Part shown: positions 50,699 to 60,522 of the stretch, piece by piece
Position numbering within the stretch: position 1 is the stretch's first letter
How the letters are laid out: each line of letters starts with the position of its first letter
Assembly: GCA_045586185.1 (NCBI GenBank)
Contig: JAZMZV010000189.1
Location: 1-64,000 of the forward strand
Source of the DNA: RUG11551 sp045586185
GTDB taxonomy: Bacteria; Planctomycetota; Planctomycetia; Pirellulales; Thermoguttaceae
Length of the DNA stretch: 64,000 nt
Reading direction: 5' to 3'
The notes under the pieces: model-generated
Seen by the model: only the letters and a program-made list of their open reading frames with translations
Database searches by the model: none
What the model was told of the DNA's origin: nothing
Translations under genes and position numbers: made by a program

Positions 50699-53413
50699 TT
50701 ATTTAGGCGATTGCAAATTCCGATCCGTATAGGCAAGCAGCCAGCCGGCGCGTTTTGCCAAGACGGTCTCTCCAAGTTTCAGAAAAACCTGCTGACAGAG
50801 TTTGACTCTTTGTTCATCGCTGACATTGTTTGCATTAGCGTTTTCTGATTTGGGAGAGTTATTGTCGGCATTAATTATTTCAACGGCTTTTTCATCAGTC
50901 AGGAATGTACTGATTAAATAATGAGCCCGATTAAAAGGATAATACAGTTTTTCGATTCTGGCGCGAGATTTGGCAAACAATCCCATTCTGCAGAACAGAT
51001 ACCATATAGCCATATTGGATAAGGAAATTTGAATTATTGAACCAATCGCCACCCAGGGGTTAAACAAGGCATTTTTAAAAACGGGATTTTGTGAATCGGC
51101 ATAAATATCAAAAAAAACGCCAGCGCAAACAATTAGTATAATTAAATAAAGGGAAAAAAGCTTCCTTGGGGATGGCGTTTGGAAATAGCGCTTTGATTCA
51201 TCCTTTTGCTTAATCTTATGCTGATAAATATACCTGAGAAAACCAGATTTGTTAGACGCGTCTTCTGCCCATTGCAAGCGTTTCTCAAGCCATTTTCGGA
51301 TGATGGTGTGCCATAACACATAAAGAAAGGGATAAAATAATGCAAACAAGATGAGAACGCAACTAATTGTTGCCCACATAGGCGGTTGAGTAAAAAGAAC
51401 CAGTATTGTTGATAAAATGGGCAGCATAACAGCAAAGAAAGCTAAACCTTCCCGGACTGTAAATTTTTCCGACTTCCGATTCGAAAAGTTGGTTAGCTTA
51501 AGATGGCTCCAAATAAATTTAAACAATTTTGTTCTGATTATGTTATTAAAACCGTGAATGTTCTTTTCAATCCAAATGTCGTCCACTATTCTTAATCGCT
51601 CCTTAAGCTTTGAGGTTGATTCAATTAGTCTGCTATTTGGAATTGTTGCATTAATCCCGTTAAGAGCCATTAAAAGCCAATCTATTGCATGGGTTTGATT
51701 ATAATAGAAATTAGTACAAATTCTACTGTCCAGCCCAGCAACTTTCCAATAGACTTGTACATTCAAACAGTCCTCTAAAGTTTTAAGTTGATGGTATTTA
51801 TAATGCCAGGAATTCCAGGAGGACGAAATATAGCAAGCTGATACGCCTATTAAGAAGACAATAATCAGAACGCTACACAGGAGAGACAATCCAACGATAT
51901 TAGAAACGCCTTGAGTGTTATTATTTATTAAATCGTCAAGCTCCGGGTCCTGACTGGTTTGAGGGATGAATTGTTTTACAGGAACGAATAACTGTTCCCA
52001 ATAATAAGCGTTAATTGGCAAATCCTGATTGGGAATCCAGTGTAACATATAATAATGGCTCAGCCGATAAATGTTGACGTCATTTTTCATTGAACAGACG
52101 TTGCTTAAGAAGAATAGAGCGATACTGAACCAAAATAGCATTAAGAAAAACAGACAAAACAAACTGGCTAATCCATAGGTCTTTCTCTTGTAATACTCTG
52201 AAAGCTGTTTCACGATGCTGTAATGAGCCAAGAACTGTCCTGTGGGCTGATCGACTTCTGGAAAGTCTGCTATATCAATCGGTTTTTTGTTTTTTGGGCG
52301 CTTTCCGATAATATCCTTTTCAATAATTGAACTCAGAGGCGGGTTATTTAACGGTTTGCTGTCTTGGCTGGCGTTTTTGTCCTGGCAGGCGTAATTGAGT
52401 TTTTTTAATATCTCGAAATTATTATTAATCTCAGGACGATCCCAAATATCAGAGAATCTTCTCCCTAACCACGAATGACGACGTTTTTCCAAATCCCAAA
52501 ACTCGTAATTGGCTATAATCAGTTTTCGTTTTCCGTCAACTTCCTCCGTAATGTTTGTACGTTCTGGATAATACCGAACAGGCAAAAATTCTTTTGACGT
52601 CTGAAGCGTTTCGGAATCAGTCTGAATATGAAAGACCGGTCCTGTAGCAGGATATGTCAGCCAATCAGTTTGTTCATTTCGAGAAAGACCAGGATAACCT
52701 TCAAGTTTATATCGAATCGCCCAGGTCAAGCTGTCGTCCAGACCGCTCCCGGTATCTTGATCTCCTTGCCAAAATGCAATCATTATATGGGAATGTTGAG
52801 CAACAAATTCATTGAACATGCGCCATCTTTCCAGCTTTGTCTGCCGAGCTTCGAGCGGTATTTCACGCTCAGACAGTTCCCATATATATTTTTGATTTTT
52901 TCCATTTTCGTTTTTATTAAAATCGTCATAGCGATTTATAAACGCATTGATATTCTCGTCAGTTTCTCCTTCTGCTTTAAGTTGATTAATTAATTCATTT
53001 TTAGGCATGGGGAGAACGGCAATTAACCGTACAAAAGGATATTTTTCCTGAAGTTCTTCAACGACGTTTGTAACCAGTTCTCCGATTTTATCTGCAAAGT
53101 TAATCAGAACGATTAAAGGGATGTCTATCTTTTTTTGCCAGAAATGTCTTTTTCCCCATCGTTTGATAATCTGTTCCAGATACGCTGCCAGAGTATTTTT
53201 CATTAATTCCGTTGAGCGTTCAATATTATCGTCTGGAATACCCAGCTCTTTCAGATTCAGATGCCCCAGAATGGAAATCACGTATGGGAAAACGGGGACT
53301 TTAATGCCTTTGGCGTTTGTCATCCAGCCAAAGCAATATGGCGGTTCATCAATAAAACCGTCATTATCTTTCTTATTGTCGGAATTGTTTGTATCAGAGG
53401 CGTTGGTTGTCAT
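50699..53413 (-). CDS. SLOG-like sensor fused to multi-TM region, paralog 2
   Basis: A 904-residue paralog of 47433-50213, alike from N-terminus (MTTNASDTNNS) to C-terminus (LAKRAGWLLAYTDRNLQSPK). The sensor part has YVISILGHLNLKELG, LIVLINFADKIGELV, RLIAVLPMPKNELI and HSHIMIAFWQGDQDTG. Six or seven membrane segments lie between about residues 410 and 830. Neither paralog has a visible Shine-Dalgarno. Both sit divergently from the same type of secreted-glycosidase start. Divergence between copies is moderate, so they are probably maintained for distinct specificity. Function as a defence or stress sensor is inference. Confidence 0.65.
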   Translation of the reverse strand: MTTNASDTNNSDNKKDNDGFIDEPPYCFGWMTNAKGIKVPVFPYVISILGHLNLKELGIPDDNIERSTELMKNTLAAYLEQIIKRWGKRHFWQKKIDIPLIVLINFADKIGELVTNVVEELQEKYPFVRLIAVLPMPKNELINQLKAEGETDENINAFINRYDDFNKNENGKNQKYIWELSEREIPLEARQTKLERWRMFNEFVAQHSHIMIAFWQGDQDTGSGLDDSLTWAIRYKLEGYPGLSRNEQTDWLTYPATGPVFHIQTDSETLQTSKEFLPVRYYPERTNITEEVDGKRKLIIANYEFWDLEKRRHSWLGRRFSDIWDRPEINNNFEILKKLNYACQDKNASQDSKPLNNPPLSSIIEKDIIGKRPKNKKPIDIADFPEVDQPTGQFLAHYSIVKQLSEYYKRKTYGLASLFCLFFLMLFWFSIALFFLSNVCSMKNDVNIYRLSHYYMLHWIPNQDLPINAYYWEQLFVPVKQFIPQTSQDPELDDLINNNTQGVSNIVGLSLLCSVLIIVFLIGVSACYISSSWNSWHYKYHQLKTLEDCLNVQVYWKVAGLDSRICTNFYYNQTHAIDWLLMALNGINATIPNSRLIESTSKLKERLRIVDDIWIEKNIHGFNNIIRTKLFKFIWSHLKLTNFSNRKSEKFTVREGLAFFAVMLPILSTILVLFTQPPMWATISCVLILFALFYPFLYVLWHTIIRKWLEKRLQWAEDASNKSGFLRYIYQHKIKQKDESKRYFQTPSPRKLFSLYLIILIVCAGVFFDIYADSQNPVFKNALFNPWVAIGSIIQISLSNMAIWYLFCRMGLFAKSRARIEKLYYPFNRAHYLISTFLTDEKAVEIINADNNSPKSENANANNVSDEQRVKLCQQVFLKLGETVLAKRAGWLLAYTDRNLQSPK

Positions 53414-53666
53414 GATTATATAGTTGGAGCAAGGGATGTTTGAATGTTAATTAATGCGGGGAGACGAAGAATTTTAAAAATTGCATTTTGTTGTTTCCCA
53501 AATCATTTATAAAATTCTATTATAAATAAAACTTTTTTTCTATGCAACCCCCTGACACAAAAATTTTGGGGAGATTCTTGATTTTTTCATTTGATTGGGA
53601 TACACTAAACTTATCTTCAACATACAATTAATCGAATTTGTTTTTTATTTACAAGGATTTTGAACC

Positions 53667-56075
53667 ATGAAACGAATATTCCTGTTATTGGCGTGCCTGT
53701 CGGCGCTGGCGGTCAGCGAGACGGCGCTTTCCAGCGAGTCAGACGCTCCCGATTCCTGGTCGATGGGGAAGGCAACCTGCTGGGGACGCGACGCCGGCGC
53801 CGCGACGCTGTCTGTGGATTCCTCTGAACTTCTAAACGGAGTCCCAACCCGGCGGGTAGACTATACCGGAGTCAACGACTGGGCGGTAACGCCGACGTCA
53901 AAGCCGATTCCCGTTCAGGTCAGCGAGGTGTGGGAAATCGCCTGCGACGTCAAAGTCAAGGGCGAGGGAACCGCCAAGATCAGCGTTGTTGCCTATAACA
54001 AAAACGAAGTTGTCCATTGGAGTTACGGCGAAAAGGGGACAACTCAAACCAACGGCGCTAAGCGATTGACGTCTCGATTCGTCGTGGAACGCAATGTTAC
54101 AGCTATTCAACCGCGATTTATCGGGCACGGCGCTGGTTCGTACTGGTTTGCCAATTACACCGCAAAGAGAATTGGCCGTTTGGAACTGCCGACAGAAGAC
54201 AAGATTCTCACGATAGAAAACGCGGCGATTAAGGGGGAATTCCATACGCTCAACGGCGCATTGAACGTAACCGACAAACGCTCTGGCCGCATTTGGCGTC
54301 AGAACTCTGCCAACGCCCGGCATTGGGTTCTTCGCCCTCGTAAAACCGGACCGCGGACAATCGCTTTTGACCTTCTGACAAACGCTCAGAGTCTCATTTC
54401 CTGTTCCTTTGAAATCGACGAAAGCAAGCCGGAAATCCTCTTTACCCTCGACGCGGCGGACAGGACTCAGCCATTTGCCAATCTGGCATACCCGTATCCG
54501 TTCCAACCCCAATCGGGCGACAGAATTATCGTCCCGATGAACGAGGGAATTTCCTATCCGGTTGAGGAACCGAACATTCACTTTAGTTTGATTACGTACG
54601 GCGGACACGGTATCTGCATGGCGTTTTGGGGCGTGATGGAAGACGTTTTCAAAACGCCTGACAATGCGACTGGCAGCGCATACATGGCGATTTACGAAAC
54701 CCCTGACGACGCCCGGCTGGAAGTTAAACCCTGTAACGCGAACGATACCGGTCTTTTGGCGGCGGGCGCGGTTTGGGAATCTCAAAAAGGAGCGTTTGGA
54801 TACACTCGAAAACTGCGTTACGTCTTTTTCGACGGTTCAGATCGCGTTCAAGCTCATGTTACCATTTGCAAACGCTATCGGGAATACGTCAAACAGACGG
54901 GGCTTTGGGTTCCGTTTGACGAAAAAGTTCGGTGCAATCCTGCGCTGGCAGACGGTTTCGACCGGCTCATCGGCGCGGTCAACGTCTGGTGCATGGGCGG
55001 AACCTCCGATAAAGTTCAGCTCGTCAAGGACATGCAGGCGGCGGGAATAAAGAGAATTCTCTGGTCTGGCGGCGGGAACGAATTCGAAATCAAGGCGATG
55101 AACGAGCTGCCCGGCGTACTGACAAGCCGATACGACATCTATCAGGATATTATGGATCCGTCGCGTGAGTCGGAACTGCCCGGCTGGCATAACGGCTGGA
55201 TCAAAGAAGCATGGCCGAACGATATCATGCTCGACAAAAACGGAGTCTGGATTAAAGGTTGGACGGTTACGCCAAAAGACAAAACCAAGCCGAGAATTCC
55301 CTGCGGCGTTCTGTGCGACTCCAAAGCTCCCGACTACGCGCGTAAACGTATTTCTCAGGAATTGAAAACGATTCCCTATAAAGCCCGGTTTATCGATACG
55401 ACAACCGCCTCGCCTTGGCGCGAATGTTATTCGCCCAACCATCCCATGACCAGAACCGAAAGCAAAATCTGGAAAATGCGTCTGCTGGGATTGATGGGCA
55501 GGGAATTCAACCTCGTCTGCGGAGCGGAAACCGGACATGAGGCGTCCGTCCCGTATTGCGATTTCTTTGAAGGCATGATGAGCCTGGGACCCTATCGAAT
55601 CCCGGAAGCGGGGCGAAATATGGTTCAGATTTGGGACAAAGTCCCCGAACGCGTCGCGAAATTCCAGGTGGGAGAATCGTACCGGCTTCCGCTGTGGGAA
55701 CTGGTTTATCACGACTGCACCGTCTCGTACTGGTACTGGGGAGACTATAATAATAAGCTGCCCTCTCTGTGGGACAAACGCGATCTGTTCAATACGCTTT
55801 ACGGCGTCCCGCCCATGTTCATGTTTACCTATCAGTACTGGCTCGAACATAAAGACCGCTTTGTTCAGAGCTACCAACTTGGCGAGAACGTCTGGCGCAG
55901 CGCCGGTCGCAGCGAAATGCTCGACCACCGGATTCTCTCGCCTGACCGCACGGTTCAGCAAACTGTTTTCGCAGATGGCACGACCGTAACCGTCAACTTT
56001 GGCTCAAAAGACTTTAGAACGTCAGACGGGAAGAAAATTCCTGCCGGAAAAGCAGTTATAGAAAAGATATTGTAA
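53667..56075 (+). CDS. Secreted GH101/GH129-like glycosidase candidate
   Basis: An 802-residue protein with a signal peptide (MKRIFLLLACLSALAVSETA). Residues about 25-165 form a beta-sandwich, carbohydrate-binding-like. A beta supersandwich follows to about 370, then a TIM-barrel-like region (about 400-690) with KRILWSGGGNEFEIK, the putative nucleophile region KARFIDTTTASPWREC and the acid/base candidate VCGAETGHEASVPYCDFF. A C-terminal beta domain closes it. The order resembles endo-alpha-GalNAc-ases of GH101 and relatives, but the assignment is from layout and motifs only. Its 5' end has a decayed duplicate at 50427. Confidence 0.6.
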   Translation: MKRIFLLLACLSALAVSETALSSESDAPDSWSMGKATCWGRDAGAATLSVDSSELLNGVPTRRVDYTGVNDWAVTPTSKPIPVQVSEVWEIACDVKVKGEGTAKISVVAYNKNEVVHWSYGEKGTTQTNGAKRLTSRFVVERNVTAIQPRFIGHGAGSYWFANYTAKRIGRLELPTEDKILTIENAAIKGEFHTLNGALNVTDKRSGRIWRQNSANARHWVLRPRKTGPRTIAFDLLTNAQSLISCSFEIDESKPEILFTLDAADRTQPFANLAYPYPFQPQSGDRIIVPMNEGISYPVEEPNIHFSLITYGGHGICMAFWGVMEDVFKTPDNATGSAYMAIYETPDDARLEVKPCNANDTGLLAAGAVWESQKGAFGYTRKLRYVFFDGSDRVQAHVTICKRYREYVKQTGLWVPFDEKVRCNPALADGFDRLIGAVNVWCMGGTSDKVQLVKDMQAAGIKRILWSGGGNEFEIKAMNELPGVLTSRYDIYQDIMDPSRESELPGWHNGWIKEAWPNDIMLDKNGVWIKGWTVTPKDKTKPRIPCGVLCDSKAPDYARKRISQELKTIPYKARFIDTTTASPWRECYSPNHPMTRTESKIWKMRLLGLMGREFNLVCGAETGHEASVPYCDFFEGMMSLGPYRIPEAGRNMVQIWDKVPERVAKFQVGESYRLPLWELVYHDCTVSYWYWGDYNNKLPSLWDKRDLFNTLYGVPPMFMFTYQYWLEHKDRFVQSYQLGENVWRSAGRSEMLDHRILSPDRTVQQTVFADGTTVTVNFGSKDFRTSDGKKIPAGKAVIEKIL

Positions 56076-56227
56076 AAACATTATTGCAATTTTTAACAGA
56101 ATAACAAGATAGAATTCGACAAATTTTCAATTTTAACGATTATAACAATTGTAGCAATCAGTAAGAGTTCGACAAATAAACTATTTTTAACAAAAATCCG
56201 ATTTTTTCAAAAAATTTCACTTCATTT

Positions 56228-56256
56228 TTGAAAAAGTAAACTAAAATAGGTAAAGT
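56228..56256 (+). promoter_or_regulatory. Candidate promoter of the HtrA-like gene
   Basis: TTGAAA (56228-56233), 17-base spacer, TAAAGT (56251-56256), 45 bases before the TTG start. Two TTCGACAAA repeats lie upstream near 56116 and 56168. Confidence 0.45.
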
Positions 56257-56300
56257 AGATAAAATAACCCTGTTTTAACCTTTGATATTGGAGGTGTACT

Positions 56301-58685
56301 TTGAAACGTCAGTTAGTTTTGCAGACAGTATTAATGTTGTTATTGTTTGCATTCCCCATTGGAGTAGTAATTTCAGACGAACCAGCAGCTCCGCAGCCGG
56401 AAGCCGCTCAGGCGGAACAGAATGCGGAACAGAATAATGATGCCGCGGCTGCTGAGGCAGAGGCTAAGGCGAAGGCAGAAGCAGAAGCCAAGGCTGCTGA
56501 AGAAAAGGCGAAAGCCGAAGCCGAGGCTAAGGCGAAGGTAGAAGCAGAAGCCAAGGCTGCTGAAGAAAAGGCGAAAGCCGAAGCCGAGGCAAAAGCCAAG
56601 GCTGAAGCGGAAGCGAAGGCAGCCGAGGAAAAGGCAAAAGCCGAAGCCGAGGCAAAAGCCAAGGCGGAAGCAGAAGCGAAGGCAGCCGAGGAAAAGGCGA
56701 AAGCCGAAGCCGAGGCAAAAGCCAAGGCAGAAGCGGAGGCCAAGGCTGCTGAAGAAAAGGCGAAAGCCGAAGCGGAAGCGAAAGCCAAGGCAGAAGCGGA
56801 AGCGAAGGCGGCTGAAGAAAAGGCAAAAGCCGAAGCGGAAGCGAAAGCAGCCGAGGAAAAGGCGAAAGCCGAAGCAGAAGCGAAGGCCGCTGAAGAAAAG
56901 GCTAAGGCCGAAGCCGAGGCAAAAGCCAAGGCAGAAGCAGAAGCGAAGGCAGCTGAAGAAAAGGCGAAAGCTGAAGCAGAAGCGAAGGCGGCCGAGGAAA
57001 AGGCGAAAGCAGAAGCGGAAGCGAAGGCGGCTGAAGAAAAGGCAAAAGCTGAAGCCGAGGCAAAAGCGAAAGCAGAAGCGGAAGCTAAAGCAAAGGCTGA
57101 AGAAGAGCGCAAAAAGAATATGGCTCCGGGTCAGCTGGAAAGCGGTAAAATCAAAGTTGAAATTACCAAAGAACAGTTAGCTCAAAACATCAATGAATTA
57201 AAAGAACTCGAAAAGAAACTTGACGAGTTAAATAAGAAAGTTTCGCCTGCAGTCGTCGGCATTGTCATTGGCAACGCCAGCGGATCGGGCGTAATCGTCA
57301 ATCCGGAAGGTTTGATTATGACCGCCGGTCACGTCTCCGGCATGGCTGGACGCGACGCCAAGGTTATTCTTTCCGACGGTCGCATTGTCAATGCTAAATC
57401 CCTCGGTGGAGTGAACCCGGTCGACGCCGGTTTGATTCAGATTACCGATCCGGGCGAATATCCTTTTGCGGAAATCGATCGCAAGGACACGACTGAACAA
57501 GGAGACTGGGTTGTTGCGTACGGACATCCGCTTGGGTATCGTCAAGGACGTCCCCCGGTAATGCGTTTGGGCGAAGTCATTCGCGACTCCGACACCGTTA
57601 TTCAGACGGACTGCGTTATGATTTCCGGAGACTCTGGAGGGCCGCTGTTCAACCTCAAGGGCGAAGTCATTGGAATCAACAGCCGCATTTCGGAAAACGC
57701 CGCGCAGAACTTCCACGTTCCGACAAAGATTTTCCTCGAATACTGGGGAAAGATGGTCGCCAGTCAGATGTGCAACCATACGCTTCTTCCCAAGAAAGAA
57801 CTCAATCATTTGAGCTTCCTGGAAACGATTAAACCGGTGCTTCCGGCAATGGTCGGCATTCGTCACGGCGCTGCCAACGTAGCGTTTGGAACGATAGTCG
57901 ATTCTGACGGCTGGATTGTTACAAAAGCCAACTGCATCGATACGTCAAAGAAAATAACCTGCTTTGTCGCCATTGAAAAGAAAGAAGGCAAAATTACCTT
58001 CAAGCCTATGGACGCGCAGGTTGTCGCTACTGACGAAGGACTGGATTTGATGTTGCTCAAAGTTGACGCAAAAGATCTGGACGTTGCTCAGTTTGACGAA
58101 GAATTCCCGATTGAAGTTGGACATTGGGTTTTGTCGCCCAGTATGGAAAAGGGTCTTGCCGGATTGGGCGTTATCAGCGTTCCGCCGCTGTCGATTCCGA
58201 AAGAACGCGCTATTGTCGGCATTTTGCTTGAAGAACGCGACGGCAAACTCTACGTCGGCGACGTTGTCCCGGACATGCCAGCCGCCAAAGCCGGTCTGAA
58301 GAAGGGCGAACGAATCGTCAAAGTCAACGGCGCGTTTGTCTACACCGCAGATCAGTGCACAAACGAATTCAAGAAGTTCGATATTGGCAACAAGATTTCA
58401 ATGGAAATTGAATCGGAAGGCAAGACTCGAACCGTCGAAATTGAACTTACCGCCAGTTCGCACCACAAACCCAACGAGATGAACGGCATGTCCAAACGCC
58501 GCAGCGGATACGACAAGGTTATTCAGCACGATTCCGTTATTCGTCCGGAAGAATGCGGCGGCCCGCTGGTGAATCTGGACGGCAAGGTTATTGGAATCAA
58601 CATCGCCCGCGCCGGTCGAGTTGAAACCTACGCTCTGCCGATCAAACAGGTTCTGGACTTCGCCAGAAAGAACATCAAAAAGTAA
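56301..58685 (+). CDS. Exported HtrA-like protease with long Ala/Lys/Glu repeat and a second degenerate protease module
   Basis: 794 residues. TTG start chosen because GGAGG (56290-56294) lies six bases upstream. Signal peptide (1-25), then about 220 residues of AEAKA/AEEKA repeats predicted to form a rigid helix. The first trypsin-like module (about 310-490) has His in MTAGHVSGM, Asp in PVDAGLIQI and Ser in SGDSGGPLFN, so it should be active. A PDZ-like segment (VVPDMPAAKAGLKKGERIVK) lies around 655-720. The second protease-like module has Asn in place of His (TKANCI) and Cys in place of Ser (PEECGGPLVN), so it is probably catalytically dead. Periplasmic quality-control or surface role likely. 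Confidence 0.85.
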   Translation: MKRQLVLQTVLMLLLFAFPIGVVISDEPAAPQPEAAQAEQNAEQNNDAAAAEAEAKAKAEAEAKAAEEKAKAEAEAKAKVEAEAKAAEEKAKAEAEAKAKAEAEAKAAEEKAKAEAEAKAKAEAEAKAAEEKAKAEAEAKAKAEAEAKAAEEKAKAEAEAKAKAEAEAKAAEEKAKAEAEAKAAEEKAKAEAEAKAAEEKAKAEAEAKAKAEAEAKAAEEKAKAEAEAKAAEEKAKAEAEAKAAEEKAKAEAEAKAKAEAEAKAKAEEERKKNMAPGQLESGKIKVEITKEQLAQNINELKELEKKLDELNKKVSPAVVGIVIGNASGSGVIVNPEGLIMTAGHVSGMAGRDAKVILSDGRIVNAKSLGGVNPVDAGLIQITDPGEYPFAEIDRKDTTEQGDWVVAYGHPLGYRQGRPPVMRLGEVIRDSDTVIQTDCVMISGDSGGPLFNLKGEVIGINSRISENAAQNFHVPTKIFLEYWGKMVASQMCNHTLLPKKELNHLSFLETIKPVLPAMVGIRHGAANVAFGTIVDSDGWIVTKANCIDTSKKITCFVAIEKKEGKITFKPMDAQVVATDEGLDLMLLKVDAKDLDVAQFDEEFPIEVGHWVLSPSMEKGLAGLGVISVPPLSIPKERAIVGILLEERDGKLYVGDVVPDMPAAKAGLKKGERIVKVNGAFVYTADQCTNEFKKFDIGNKISMEIESEGKTRTVEIELTASSHHKPNEMNGMSKRRSGYDKVIQHDSVIRPEECGGPLVNLDGKVIGINIARAGRVETYALPIKQVLDFARKNIKK
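56451..57112 (+). repeat. In-frame 63-bp and 39-bp repeats in the HtrA-like gene
   Basis: Units encode 21 residues (KAKAEAEAKAAEEKAKAEAE plus A) or a shortened 13-residue form. Codons vary (gcg/gct/gcc), so the array is old enough to have drifted. Slippage could change helix length. Confidence 0.8.
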
Positions 58686-58712
58686 AAGAACGTAACGTTT
58701 TGAAAAAGTAAA

Positions 58713-58747
58713 CCCTCGGGGATCCCTTCTCCGAGGGTTATTTTTTT
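58713..58747 (+). terminator. Terminator of the HtrA-like gene
   Basis: CCCTCGG (58713-58719) and CCGAGGG (58731-58737) with a following T-run. A TTATTTTTTTAGGG unit is repeated after it. Confidence 0.8.
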
Positions 58748-58802
58748 AGGGTTATTTTTTTAGGGTTATTATTGAAACAGAATAAGGGCTTTTTCAAGAA
58801 AG

Positions 58803-58830
58803 AAAAAGCCCCTGCAAGAAATTGCAAGGG
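58803..58830 (-). terminator. Terminator of tRNA-Arg
   Basis: On the minus strand CCCTTGCAA (58830-58822) pairs with TTGCAGGGG (58817-58809) and is followed by CTTTTT. It is directly downstream of the tRNA gene. Confidence 0.65.
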
Positions 58831-58837
58831 CGAACGA

Positions 58838-58911
<74 letters not shown>

Positions 58912-59037
58912 GCTGATTTCAAATCGTTATTTAATATAGCGTAAAAAAGGATTTTGTCAAGGCGGGAAGAACGGCAAAAAATGGGAGAAAAATGGAAGCC
59001 GCGGACGTACGCCCGCGACTCGCCGGTCTACCGAAAA

Positions 59038-60522
59038 CTATTTCTCTTCGAGTCCTTTTTTGTACAGTTCGTTAATCTGATCGATTGTCAAAACGGACGG
59101 CCAGTACTGGAACCCTTTCGTTTCTCCGTTGAGCTTGCACTTGTAGTTTCCAGTGCCGTCATTGCCGATATTCCAGTTCAGATTGGACGAGAACGATTTA
59201 ATCTCGGAGATGTCGTCGGAAATGAACGCCAGACGTCCGTTTTGGGTTCCGACAAACAACATCGCGTTACCGCCCTTTTGAGCCGTTACGGCGATAAACG
59301 TCCATTCGTTGTTCTTGTAGAACATGGGGCGGAAGTCGTCCCGATTCTTGCCGTCGCCGATGTTGAGCGTAAAAGCCGGGTCGCCTTTCTGGTCGAACGT
59401 TGCCAGCGCGATTCCGGGGTTGCGACCGCTGTTCCAGTCTTTATTGGAAACGATTGCCGGGTCGCCTTCCTGATTTCCGTTTGCCTTGAACCAGATAACA
59501 AAGCTGAAATCGTTGGCAGGACAGCCTGCTTTGAGTTCCGCGACGCTGGTAATCGGATTGTCGAGGTTGGCTGGCGTTTCTGGAGCGGTTTGGGGAATGT
59601 ATCCGTCCAGACCTTCCGGAATGGAGCCTGTCATGTGCTTGAGAACATACGCCGCCGAGCAGCAATTTTGTGGCTGCCCCGCCATCTTGCCGGCTTCAAT
59701 GTCTTTGGCGCTGACAATCAACGGAATCGTATAGCAGTTCTTGCAGCCGACAACGCCGTGAGTGCGATAGATTCCGCCATGGTCAGCCGTAACGACAATC
59801 ATCCAGTCTTCGTTTGCGAAGTTGGGACGGCTCTTGATGGCGTCGAGAATTTTCCCGATTTTTTCGTCGTAGAATTTGACTGCGTTGTAATATTCGTCTA
59901 CGTTGACGGAGAACCCATGACGGTGTCCGAACATATCCAGGGAATCCAGATAGAGCATAATCGCGTCGACGTCGGTGCCTTTTGTCCATTTTGTGTCTTT
60001 GACGCCGGGCGTGTCCGGGAACGTTCCGTTGAGAATCTGAATGGTTTCGTCGATAATTTTGACGTCGCCGTCAACGCCGCCGCCTCGAGAGTTTTGATAC
60101 GTGGCGTCTGCGGGAATGTACCCGTCTTCGCCCCAGTTGTACAGCCAAACGGAAACGATGTTCGGGTCGGCTTTTCGCAGTCTTTGCATCCACGTTGGGT
60201 ACTCGTCGTACTTTCCCTTGAACGTCTGACCGTTTTTATAGACGCCGTTTTTGGCGGCGGTAACGCCGGTGGCGATGGCAACGTGGTTTGTTGCGCTCGA
60301 CGGAGCCGATTCCAGGTTAGTATGCGACTGGAACGTATACGCGCCCTTGTATCCTTCCGCCCAGGTTCCGTTGCGGAGAGAATCGAAGTTGGGCGTAGGA
60401 GCCGTGTACATGGCGTCTGCGCGCTGCCCGTCCAACATAATCAGCAGAGTTTTTTTCTGTCCCGCTTCTGCTGAAACTGTAAAAAGCAGAAGCGCAGCAA
60501 TGCAAATCAAAAAACGTTTCAT
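59038..60522 (-). CDS. Secreted alkaline-phosphatase-superfamily phosphodiesterase/pyrophosphatase-like protein
   Basis: A 494-residue protein with a signal peptide (MKRFLICIAALLLFTVSAEA). Residues about 25-310 form an alkaline-phosphatase-superfamily domain. Metal Asp is in LLIMLDGQRAD, the nucleophile Thr region in SSATNHVAIATG, the DxxxH pair in YLDSLDMFGHRHG and the DH pair in VVTADHGGIY. Residues about 340-494 look like a concanavalin/LamG-type beta-sandwich, often a glycan- or surface-binding module. Nucleotide pyrophosphatase/phosphodiesterases and phosphoglycerol-type enzymes share this layout; the substrate is unclear. Confidence 0.8.
   Translation of the reverse strand: MKRFLICIAALLLFTVSAEAGQKKTLLIMLDGQRADAMYTAPTPNFDSLRNGTWAEGYKGAYTFQSHTNLESAPSSATNHVAIATGVTAAKNGVYKNGQTFKGKYDEYPTWMQRLRKADPNIVSVWLYNWGEDGYIPADATYQNSRGGGVDGDVKIIDETIQILNGTFPDTPGVKDTKWTKGTDVDAIMLYLDSLDMFGHRHGFSVNVDEYYNAVKFYDEKIGKILDAIKSRPNFANEDWMIVVTADHGGIYRTHGVVGCKNCYTIPLIVSAKDIEAGKMAGQPQNCCSAAYVLKHMTGSIPEGLDGYIPQTAPETPANLDNPITSVAELKAGCPANDFSFVIWFKANGNQEGDPAIVSNKDWNSGRNPGIALATFDQKGDPAFTLNIGDGKNRDDFRPMFYKNNEWTFIAVTAQKGGNAMLFVGTQNGRLAFISDDISEIKSFSSNLNWNIGNDGTGNYKCKLNGETKGFQYWPSVLTIDQINELYKKGLEEK

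Noticed and set aside
54837..55961. 374-residue minus-strand frame inside the GH101-like gene
   Set aside because: Shadow frame; no signals of its own.
56408..57112. 234-residue minus-strand Ala/Ser/Phe repeat frame
   Set aside because: Complement of the Ala/Lys/Glu repeat; a consequence of the repeat array.
58954..60474. 506-residue plus-strand frame opposite the phosphodiesterase gene
   Set aside because: Shadow frame crossing into the tRNA-side spacer; the minus-strand gene has all superfamily motifs.
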